Of a DNA stretch of 12,428 nucleotides, positions 6,072 to 12,091 are shown piece after piece. The DNA comes from Alphaproteobacteria bacterium. GTDB taxonomy: Bacteria > Pseudomonadota > Alphaproteobacteria > Sphingomonadales > Sphingomonadaceae. The translations under genes and the position numbers were made by a program. The stretch spans positions 1 to 12,428 of the forward strand of contig JAHJSJ010000189.1 in assembly GCA_018830415.1 (NCBI GenBank), written 5' to 3'. Under the pieces are notes generated by a model that worked only from the letters and a program-made list of their open reading frames with translations, ran no database searches and had not been told where the DNA came from. Each line of letters opens with the position of its first letter. The first letter of the stretch is position 1.

Positions 6072-6722
6072 TTACCCTTCTCTAGCCGCCCGGATCGCCG
6101 CCCCAGCAGCGAACGGGGCCACAGCCGCCAGCGCGAGGCTGATCGCGGCGACGAAGCCGAGGCTGACCTGATCCTGACGCGCCAGCGCGCCCGCGCCGAA
6201 AATCAGGATCGGCAGCGCGAGCGGGATCAGCAGCAGGCCGGAAAGCGCCGCGCCCGCGCGCAAGCTGGCCGTGAGCGCGGCGATCATCAGCCCGATCGCG
6301 GCCAGCCCCGGTGTCCCCACCAACAAGCCGAGCAACAGGATCTGCAACGTCTCCCCCTCGATTTTCAGCAGCGCGGCGGCGGGAAAGGTCGCCAGCACCA
6401 GCGGCGGGCCGAAGCTGAGCCAGTGGGCAACCAATCGCACCGTCATCATCGCTTCTTCCGCCATGCCGCGCAGTTTCAACTGGTCAAAGAAGCCCAGCTC
6501 GATATCGCGCGCCACCAGCTTTTCCAGCGGCAGGATCGCCGCCAGAAGCGCCGCGATCCACACCACTCCGCCGCCGGTTTTTGCCAGCAGATTGGCATCC
6601 GGCCCGACCGCGAAGGGAAACAGCATCGCCACCGCGACGAAGAACACCACCGGCAGCGCCGCACCGCTCCCGGTGAAGGGGAAGAACTGCGCAAGATCGC
6701 GGCGGAGGAGTTGCGCGAGCAT
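6072..6722 (-). CDS. ccmB: Heme exporter / cytochrome c biogenesis permease CcmB
   Basis: This 216-residue, very hydrophobic inner-membrane protein has about six transmembrane segments (roughly 21-38, 50-65, 98-118, 125-150, 155-178 and 185-210). The N-terminus LAQLLRRDLAQFF and the stretch LPLEKLVARDIELGFFDQLKLRGM are characteristic of CcmB, whose usual length is about 220. CcmB is the membrane subunit of the CcmAB(C) ABC complex that works in periplasmic cytochrome c maturation, releasing holo-CcmE from CcmC. The start ATG 6722 overlaps the ccmA stop as TGATG, showing translational coupling. An open frame extends upstream to 6833, but only inside ccmA. ccmC and ccmD do not follow; the toxin-antitoxin module is next. 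Confidence 0.94.
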   Translation of the reverse strand: MLAQLLRRDLAQFFPFTGSGAALPVVFFVAVAMLFPFAVGPDANLLAKTGGGVVWIAALLAAILPLEKLVARDIELGFFDQLKLRGMAEEAMMTVRLVAHWLSFGPPLVLATFPAAALLKIEGETLQILLLGLLVGTPGLAAIGLMIAALTASLRAGAALSGLLLIPLALPILIFGAGALARQDQVSLGFVAAISLALAAVAPFAAGAAIRAAREG

Positions 6723-7330
6723 CAGGCCTCGGCCTCGTCTGATGGCGCGTAGTCCTCGATCGCAAAGCGCGTCATCCCCGGCACATCCAACGGTTGGTGC
6801 GAAGCGATCAGCGCGATCCTGCCAGCGGCGCAATGTTCGCGCACCAATTCGCTCACCAAGCCTTGCGATGCCGTGTCGAGGCCCGATAATGGCTCATCCA
6901 GCAGCCACACCTGCGCCGCCTGCCCCAGCAGCCGCGCGAAGGCGGCGCGTTTTTTCTGCCCGGTGGAAAGATAGCGCACCGGCACCTCGGCCAGAGGCTC
7001 CAGCCTTAACCGCGCCATGATCGCTTGCGGCGCATTGCCAGCATCCACCGCGAACCAGAACGCCAGCGCGCGGCGCAAGGGCAGATCGGGGTCAAGTCCG
7101 CTGCGTTCATCGAGCAACCCCAGCGTCCCTGTCCGCCGCACCTCACCCGCATAGGGCGTCATCAACCCCGCCAGCGCGCGGATCAGCGTGGTCTTGCCCG
7201 CGCCATTGGCGCCCGTCACATGGCACACCGCCCCGGCGTCGAGCGCAAAGGATAGCCGCCGGAACAGCAACCGCTCACCCCGCCGACAGGCGAGGTCATG
7301 CACAGACAGGGCGGGCGACGGTGCTTGCAT
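6722..7330 (-). CDS. ccmA: Heme exporter ATP-binding protein CcmA
   Basis: The 202-residue cytoplasmic ABC ATPase drives the CcmAB complex in cytochrome c maturation. Motifs in order are Walker A GANGAGKTT (40-48), ABC signature LSTGQKKR (121-128), Walker B VWLLDEP (141-147), D-loop SGLD (149-152) and the switch histidine His178 in ASHQP. LSTGQKKR and the short total length are typical of CcmA rather than of other ABC ATPases. It starts at ATG 7330 and has no strong Shine-Dalgarno sequence. Its stop overlaps the ccmB start (TGATG at 6724-6720). It diverges from phhB across a 64-bp gap that must hold both promoters. Confidence 0.95.
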   Translation of the reverse strand: MQAPSPALSVHDLACRRGERLLFRRLSFALDAGAVCHVTGANGAGKTTLIRALAGLMTPYAGEVRRTGTLGLLDERSGLDPDLPLRRALAFWFAVDAGNAPQAIMARLRLEPLAEVPVRYLSTGQKKRAAFARLLGQAAQVWLLDEPLSGLDTASQGLVSELVREHCAAGRIALIASHQPLDVPGMTRFAIEDYAPSDEAEA

Positions 7331-7394
7331 TGGCTTGCCGCGTTAGGGAAAAGAGCGCCTGCAAACAAGCGACACGCAACAAGGAACCTGCGCC

Positions 7395-7694
7395 ATGGCC
7401 GTCCCCGAACTCGACCCCAGCGAAATCGAACAACTCCTCGCCGATCACCCCGCATGGAGCCTGGCGCGCAATGGCAAGGCGATCACCCGCACGTTCCAGT
7501 TTGCCGATTTCTCGCAGGCCTGGGGCTTCATGAGCCGCGTCGCCCTGCTGGCCGAGGCGCAGGATCACCATCCCGAATGGTTCAACGTCTATGCCAAGGT
7601 CGAAGTGACGCTGACCACCCATGATGCCGGGCCAAGCGGCGGCTTGTCACAGCGCGACGTGCGGCTGGCGCACGCGATTGATGGGATTGTATAA
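7395..7694 (+). CDS. phhB: Pterin-4a-carbinolamine dehydratase
   Basis: The 99-residue enzyme dehydrates 4a-hydroxytetrahydrobiopterin, recycling the cofactor of aromatic amino acid hydroxylases; many bacteria keep it without a hydroxylase. The family core is clear: ITRTFQFADFSQAWGFMSRVALLAE, then the active-site cluster DHHPEWFNVYAKVEVTLTTHDAG (His58, His59, His76), ending with LSQRDVRLAHAID. AAGGAA sits 11 bases before the ATG at 7395. An odd point is a short insertion: the usual THDAGGL reads THDAGPSGGL, which lengthens the loop after the third active-site histidine by about three residues. No aromatic amino acid hydroxylase gene is nearby. Confidence 0.93.
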   Translation: MAVPELDPSEIEQLLADHPAWSLARNGKAITRTFQFADFSQAWGFMSRVALLAEAQDHHPEWFNVYAKVEVTLTTHDAGPSGGLSQRDVRLAHAIDGIV

Positions 7695-7709
7695 ACACAA
7701 CCGTTCACC

Positions 7710-7754
7710 CTGAGCCTGTCGAAGGGCCAGTGCGAGGGGCTTCGACAAGCTCAG
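7710..7754. repeat. Palindromic dispersed repeat between convergent genes
   Basis: Arm CTGAGCCTGTCGAAG (7710-7724) is matched by CTTCGACAAGCTCAG (7740-7754), 14 of 15 paired, with a 15-base loop. The sequence type is very common between genes in sphingomonads and other proteobacteria. Lying between convergent phhB and the dehydrogenase, it could end both transcripts, but there is no T-run. Confidence 0.7.
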
Positions 7755-7778
7755 CCTGAGCGGGTTGGGATGGGTGCC

Positions 7779-8591
7779 TTACTTCCCCAGCAACGCCTGC
7801 CGCCCGGCTGAGCGCTGTTGCCTGCGCAGCTTGCCGGGCATCCAGCGTTTGGCGAAAGCCAGCTGGCGCGCGGTCTTGCCGACCAGATAATGCACCTCAT
7901 CGCCGTGAACCGCGTTCCATATTGCCTGCGCAACCTCTTCTACCGGGGTGATTTCAAGCCCGGCGGCCGTGACCCGCGCGCGGATGTTTTCGTTGGTGTT
8001 GCGGTTGCCGGTGCCATCGAGCAGCGGGGTGTCGATGAAGCTGGGGCAGATCGAGGATACCTTGATCCCGTCTGGTGCCCATTCGGCATCAAGGCTTTCG
8101 GCGATTCCGCGCACCGCGAACTTGGTGGCGCTGTAAACGCTCATCCCGCTGCCCCCGGTGATCCCGGCGGCACTGGCGATGTTGACTAGCGCCGATCCCG
8201 GTGCGGCGGCCTTGAGGAAGGGATAGACCGCCTGCGCGCCGTAAAGCACCCCGCGCAGATTGATGTCGAGGCAGGCGTCGATCTCGTCCTTGCCAAGTTC
8301 AGCCAGCGCCCCGCCGGTGCCGATCCCGGCATTGTTGACCATCGCATCAATCCGCCCGCCTGCCGCTGCGGCAAAGGCAGCCAGCACCTCGTCCCAAGCC
8401 GCGCGGTCACGCACATCAAGCCGGTGCGCGAATTTCGCCTCGCCATCGATCAGGCATAGCGTTTCGGCCATCCCGGCTTCGTTGATGTCGGCCACCCCGA
8501 CAAACCAGCCCTTGGCGGCGAAATGCAGCGCAGTCGCCCGGCCAATGCCCGACGCCCCGCCGGTGATGAAGATGCTGCGCTGTTGTGCCAT
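7779..8591 (-). CDS. Short-chain dehydrogenase/reductase (SDR)
   Basis: This 270-residue classical SDR oxidoreductase has a Rossmann fold. Visible motifs are the cofactor loop TGGASGIG (10-17), Asp35 at the end of the second strand (VADINEAG, favouring NAD(H)), NNAG (86-89), Asn111 in DINLRG, Ser140 in VNIASAAG and the catalytic YSATK with Tyr153 and Lys157. The PSFIDTPLLD segment (183-192) is usual after the catalytic residues. The substrate cannot be told. The arginine/lysine-rich C-terminus (AFAKRWMPGKLRRQQRSAG) is longer than the SDR core and may be a surface or membrane-contact tail. I choose ATG 8591 because GAGAGGGA precedes it; the frame is open to ATG 8618. It lies 82 bases downstream of the S9 peptidase on the same strand. 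Confidence 0.93.
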   Translation of the reverse strand: MAQQRSIFITGGASGIGRATALHFAAKGWFVGVADINEAGMAETLCLIDGEAKFAHRLDVRDRAAWDEVLAAFAAAAGGRIDAMVNNAGIGTGGALAELGKDEIDACLDINLRGVLYGAQAVYPFLKAAAPGSALVNIASAAGITGGSGMSVYSATKFAVRGIAESLDAEWAPDGIKVSSICPSFIDTPLLDGTGNRNTNENIRARVTAAGLEITPVEEVAQAIWNAVHGDEVHYLVGKTARQLAFAKRWMPGKLRRQQRSAGRQALLGK

Positions 8592-8673
8592 GTGATCCCT
8601 CTCGATTGCGTTTTGCAACCTGTGTAGAGCGGTCTGCGGCGCTTGTCAGCAGTGCGAATGCAGCGCCGGGGCG

Positions 8674-10749
8674 CTATCCCCCGTGCTTTGCCTCCAGGCC
8701 CTGTACGTGCTGTGCGCCTTCGACGATCTGCGCGCTTGACGGCACCAGCGCATCGCCCAGCGGTTCAGCCCTCCCGCCAAGACATTCGGCGAGGAAATTT
8801 TCAGCGATGGCGTAGAAGGCAATGCTGTTTTCGGGCCGGGCAAAGCCGTGGCCTTCATCCGGATACAGCACATAGGTCACTGGTATCCCGGCAGCTGTCA
8901 TGGCGCTGACGATCTGATCGCTTTCCGCCTGCTTGACGCGCGGATCATTTGCGCCTTGCGCGATCAGCAACGGCTTGATGATCTTGTCGGCCTTGTAAAG
9001 CGGGCTTGCCGCCCGCAGCAGGGCGCGGCCTTCCTCGGTGCCCGGATCGCCCATGCGTTCGTGGAAGGTCTTCACCAGCGGCGCCCAGTATGGCGGGATG
9101 GTGGAGAGCAGGGTTTCCAGATTTGACGGGCCGACAATATCGACCCCGCAGGCGAAGGTTTCGGGCGTGAAGGCCAGCCCGGCCAGCGTGGCATAGCCGC
9201 CGTAGGAACCGCCCATGATCGCCACCTTGTCGGCCTGCGCGATGCCTTGATCCACGGCCCAATCGACCGCGTCGATCAGGTCATCGTGCATCTTGAGGCC
9301 CCATTGCTTGTTCCCGGCGTTGATGAAGTCCTTGCCGAACCCGGTCGAGCCACGAAAATTGACGCTGAGCACCGCATAACCGCGATTGGCGAGCAGTTGG
9401 TGGGAGGAGTTGAAGCCATAGGTGTCGCGCCCCCACGGCCCGCCATGCACCAGCAGCACCATCGGCACCGGGTTGTCGGGGCGGCCATCACCGTTGCTGT
9501 CGCTGCCCGGCGGCAGGGTGAGATAGGATGGCAGGGTCAGCCCGTCGCGGCTGGCGATTTCCAGCCCGTGCATCGGCTGGAGCGGCATTCCTTCAAGCGC
9601 CGGGCGCGAGGTGTAAAACGGGGTTAGCGTCTTCGCGGTGCGATCATAGATGTAGGTCGCCACCGGCCGGGTCAGCGGGTCGTTCCAGACGATCCAGGTC
9701 TGGTCGTCATCGGTGCGGCTGGAAACGCCGAAATCGCCATCGAGCCTATCGTCCAGCCATGCCAGCGCAGCGCCGATATCGGGATCAATCGCAGTCCATC
9801 GGGTTGTGAGGTAATCGACCGCATAGGCCTCCACCTCGCCGGTCAGCGGATCACGCAGGGTGCTGCCGATATCGGCCTTGGCGTCCTCGGCAATTTTGCG
9901 CTTTTCGCCCGTGGCGGTGTCTTGCGCAAACAACGCGGCGGTGTTGCGCCCGCGGCTGTCGATCCAGTACAGCGTGCCACCATCGGTGGTATATCCGGCG
10001 GGCGTGGTGGTCAGCGCGTCCTCCATCGCGGTCGTTTCAAACGGCTCAGCCGCGACAGCATTATCGTCAATGACGAAATAGTCAGTCCCGCCCGCCGCGT
10101 TCTGGCGCATCGCCATGCGCAAGGTCAGGCTGTCATCGGCCATGAACCGGGCGTAGGAATTATTCTCCAGCACCAGCGTGAGTTCACCCGTGGTCAGATC
10201 CAGCAGATGGACATCGTGCCAGCGCGGATCGCGGTTGTTCAGGCCAAGCAGCACCTTGTCCTTCGCGGTGGTCGATGCACCGACAATCTGCACGCGGGTC
10301 TTTTCAAACGGGGTCAACGTGGTTTCTGCGCCGCTGGCGATATCGATACGGTAGAGCAGGAAATTTTCGTCCCCGCCCTTGTCCTGAATATACAATACGC
10401 CGCGCGAATCCGGTGACCAGAAATGCTGGCGGATCGGACGGTCAGTCGCGCTGGTGATGACGCGGGCGGCATCGGGGTTTTGGGCAGGCGCGATCCAGAT
10501 ATTGAGCACCCCGTCCTTCGGCGCGAGCCAGCTAAGCCATTGGCCATCCGGGCTGATCTGCCCGGCCGCGCGGGTCGGGTTGCCGAACAGGACGCTGCGC
10601 GCGATCAAAGGGGCGGTTTGGGATTGGGCGGTCATCTCTGTTCCATCTGTTGCGGCTGGGTTACTGGCAAGAACTGCAGCAGGCAGCGCCGCAAGAGACG
10701 CCGCTACGCTGGTCAGGAATCGGGCCCGAATGCGTGTGAATGGTGTCAT
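8674..10749 (-). CDS. Secreted S9-family (prolyl oligopeptidase type) serine peptidase
   Basis: The 691-residue protein has an N-terminal signal (MTPFTRIRARFLTSVAASLA, then AALPAAVLASN), so a periplasmic location is likely. Residues about 50-400 form a WD40/TolB-like beta-propeller (repeats such as ISPDGQWLSW and WSPDSRGVLYI). The C-terminal alpha/beta hydrolase domain has HGGPWGRD (435-442), nucleophile Ser515 in GGSYGGYATL, Asp602 in ANDPRVK and His634 in DEGHGF, a full triad. By family it cleaves short peptides, as dipeptidyl or acylaminoacyl peptidases do. Just before the hydrolase core is an EF-hand-like DSNGDGRPD loop (417-425). Start ATG 10749 is preceded by GGAGG at good spacing; the frame is open to ATG 10824, but that would bury the signal peptide. 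Its C-terminal tail of about 30 residues after the last helix is unassigned. Confidence 0.94.
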   Translation of the reverse strand: MTPFTRIRARFLTSVAASLAALPAAVLASNPAATDGTEMTAQSQTAPLIARSVLFGNPTRAAGQISPDGQWLSWLAPKDGVLNIWIAPAQNPDAARVITSATDRPIRQHFWSPDSRGVLYIQDKGGDENFLLYRIDIASGAETTLTPFEKTRVQIVGASTTAKDKVLLGLNNRDPRWHDVHLLDLTTGELTLVLENNSYARFMADDSLTLRMAMRQNAAGGTDYFVIDDNAVAAEPFETTAMEDALTTTPAGYTTDGGTLYWIDSRGRNTAALFAQDTATGEKRKIAEDAKADIGSTLRDPLTGEVEAYAVDYLTTRWTAIDPDIGAALAWLDDRLDGDFGVSSRTDDDQTWIVWNDPLTRPVATYIYDRTAKTLTPFYTSRPALEGMPLQPMHGLEIASRDGLTLPSYLTLPPGSDSNGDGRPDNPVPMVLLVHGGPWGRDTYGFNSSHQLLANRGYAVLSVNFRGSTGFGKDFINAGNKQWGLKMHDDLIDAVDWAVDQGIAQADKVAIMGGSYGGYATLAGLAFTPETFACGVDIVGPSNLETLLSTIPPYWAPLVKTFHERMGDPGTEEGRALLRAASPLYKADKIIKPLLIAQGANDPRVKQAESDQIVSAMTAAGIPVTYVLYPDEGHGFARPENSIAFYAIAENFLAECLGGRAEPLGDALVPSSAQIVEGAQHVQGLEAKHGG

Positions 10750-10785
10750 GACTGCTTTCCTCCAGAACAATGCCGGGCAGGCTAA

Positions 10786-10807
10786 GTGTATTGCATGACT
10801 AATACAC
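10786..10807. promoter_or_regulatory. Operator-like palindrome upstream of the S9 peptidase
   Basis: GTGTATT (10786-10792) and AATACAC (10801-10807) form perfect 7-bp arms around 8 bases, 36 bp upstream of the S9 peptidase start. Position, symmetry and its AT-rich arms in GC-rich DNA suggest a repressor or activator site. No specific regulator is recognised. Confidence 0.4.
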
Positions 10808-10835
10808 AATCGCGGCACGCGCAAGCGCCGCCGTC

Positions 10836-10915
10836 GTCATCCCGGCGAAGGCCGGGACCCAGAGCGGTACGCGCCGCACCTGGAGGCTCTGGGCCCCGGC
10901 CTTCGCCGGGGTGAC
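10836..10915. repeat. Large palindromic dispersed repeat (REP-like)
   Basis: Arms 10836-10864 and 10887-10915 are 29 bp each and pair at 27 of 29 positions, separated by 22 bases. The arm begins GTCATCCCGGCGAAGGCCGG, a sequence type scattered between genes in many alphaproteobacteria. A related half copy lies at 5275-5296. The RNA would fold strongly on either strand. It sits upstream of the S9 peptidase promoter region. Confidence 0.8.
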
Positions 10916-10930
10916 GGTGATGTCAGCTCC

Positions 10931-11002
10931 GGGGCCGATGAGCGAACGGCAGCTTTTTCGCAGCAAATGTGAATACCGGACATAACCCTCAATCGGGCTC
11001 AC
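10931..11002. repeat. Dispersed 72-bp repeat, copy 1
   Basis: This stretch matches 12020-12091 in the same orientation at 57 of 72 positions (about 79%) without gaps. Shared blocks include GAACGGCAGCTTTT, AAATGT and ACCGGACATA. The two copies bracket the Imm11-like gene. The sequence resembles a repeat family I associate with sphingomonad intergenic DNA. Short open frames across it are not convincing genes. Confidence 0.7.
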
Positions 11003-11247
11003 AATGCCGGGTTGGCGTAGAAATGCAAGACCGAGATTGCTGCGCGTTGTTGCAATAGAGACAGCAATTTCAGAAAGTTAGTGCAGATCAATCAGCCGGT
11101 GCCCACTACTGCGACAATCCGGCACTGTCTGGATGGCGGGTTTTGGGTTGGTCGGAACTGTGGCCGAATGACTGAAACTGGGTGGGAAGGCGAATGGCGG
11201 CTTTCAGCGATTGCGAAAGTGATTACTCTTGCGCCAGAACCAAGCCA
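11003..11247. other. Gene-free stretch between repeat copy 1 and the Imm11-like gene
   Basis: Together with the repeats at 10836-11002 this belongs to a gap of about 500 bases between the S9 peptidase and the Imm11-like gene. I see no convincing gene: the only open frame (plus strand, from 11081) has no ribosome binding site and runs antisense into the Imm11-like gene. The segment around 11140-11215 has a composition reminiscent of degenerate dispersed repeat but no measurable match by eye. No clear terminator follows the Imm11-like stop at 11248. Confidence 0.5.
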
Positions 11248-11910
11248 TCACACGCTCTCTAGCTCAAAGAAATCGATCCCCGTGACGCCCTCGCTCAGGA
11301 GAGCCTTGGCAAGTGCATCTGAAACAAGTGTCATCGTCGCTTCGTGTTTGTCTCGCCAGAGATGATGATCACCGATTTGTGATCTGTTGAAGACTATTTT
11401 TTCGTCCCGGCCTCGAGATACAAATCCCTTTGGCCAATACTCTTCAGGCACAACACGACTTTGAGTCCAAAGGCGCCCAAGATGAAGCATCATAGTCGTG
11501 CGTTCGCGATCAACGGTGTCGAGGCGATTGCAGACTACCATGAACCACATGTCCGTCAGAACCTCGCCTCCCTTTTCGACGATTTGCAACGGAATGAACT
11601 GGTGCACGCCCGGCTCCAGACGTTCGACAATCAACTTGAACTTGTCGGAAACGACAAAGAGCCCGTTGAACTTGTCGAAGTCGGGGATATTCCTTCCTGA
11701 GCATCGCCTGAGTTTCTTGGGGACGTGTTCGATCTTTATCGATCGGCCGCTGTCCCAATGCCGACCGTGCTCATGGTGCATGTACTTGCCATCGTCTTGG
11801 GTAGGATCCTGAAGCTCCACCTTCTTCAGGTCACCATCCCCCCGGATGAACTCAAGCTCAACGAACCCGTATTTGCGATCAAGGCTCTGGGTCGCGACAG
11901 CGTAGACCAT
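11248..11910 (-). CDS. Imm11/DUF1629-like (MXAN_0049-type) immunity protein, orphan
   Basis: The 220-residue soluble protein has no signal peptide. The second half has the pattern of the Imm11 family (PF07791, DUF1629): LFVVSDKFKLIVERLEPGVH (84-103) followed by QFIPLQI, then VCNRLDTVDRERT (126-138), DHHLWRDK (181-188) and SDALAKALLSEGVTGIDFFE (197-216). Imm11 proteins are predicted immunity proteins of polymorphic toxin systems; DUF1629 members also occur alone, with unknown role. Neither a toxin nor a secretion gene is visible within 1.2 kb on the left or up to the window edge on the right. The start ATG 11910 is preceded by GTGAGGA about 9 bases upstream. The gene appears less GC-rich than its neighbours and lies between two direct copies of a dispersed repeat, which suggests transfer. 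Family assignment is by pattern recognition only. Confidence 0.72.
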   Translation of the reverse strand: MVYAVATQSLDRKYGFVELEFIRGDGDLKKVELQDPTQDDGKYMHHEHGRHWDSGRSIKIEHVPKKLRRCSGRNIPDFDKFNGLFVVSDKFKLIVERLEPGVHQFIPLQIVEKGGEVLTDMWFMVVCNRLDTVDRERTTMMLHLGRLWTQSRVVPEEYWPKGFVSRGRDEKIVFNRSQIGDHHLWRDKHEATMTLVSDALAKALLSEGVTGIDFFELESV

Positions 11911-11962
11911 TATAACATCCTCACAATCTTTGCGGGCAAGGCAATCGCGTCGTTACATCTTT

Positions 11963-11985
11963 GGGGTTTCAAGAGCCTAAACCCC
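11963..11985. promoter_or_regulatory. Hairpin upstream of the Imm11-like gene
   Basis: GGGGTTT (11963-11969) and AAACCCC (11979-11985) form perfect 7-bp arms with a 9-base loop, 53 bp upstream of the Imm11-like start. It may be a regulator site, or a terminator for transcription arriving from the glycosylase gene; there is no long T-run on either strand. Confidence 0.35.
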
Positions 11986-12019
11986 TCGGCATTGATGAGT
12001 AGGCAGTGACGGCGGTTTT

Positions 12020-12091
12020 GGGGTCGATTGCTGAACGGCAGCTTTTGGGCTGAAAATGTGAGAACCGGACATACCCCTCAAACCGGTTCAC
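12020..12091. repeat. Dispersed 72-bp repeat, copy 2, overlapping the glycosylase 3' end
   Basis: This is the direct-orientation partner of 10931-11002 (57/72 identical, no gaps). Its right end (12078-12091) covers the last codons (Glu-Pro-Val-stop) of the minus-strand DNA glycosylase, so the repeat appears to supply the gene's stop codon. Confidence 0.7.

Noticed and set aside
6271..7020. 249-codon plus-strand ORF across ccmB and ccmA
   Set aside because: Ser/Ala/Pro/Arg-rich sequence typical of an antisense frame; it spans two real overlapping genes.
7710..7754. Classical intrinsic terminator between phhB and the dehydrogenase
   Set aside because: There is a stem but no T-run on either strand, and the sequence belongs to a common dispersed repeat type.
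9922..10416. 164-codon plus-strand ORF inside the S9 peptidase
   Set aside because: Shadow frame of the beta-propeller coding region.
10750..10824. ATG 10824 as start of the S9 peptidase
   Set aside because: It would place 25 residues before a clear signal peptide; ATG 10749 has a strong GGAGG at good spacing.
10931..12091. Integron cassette with the two 72-bp repeats as attC sites
   Set aside because: The repeats do not show the paired core sites of attC and no integrase is in the window.
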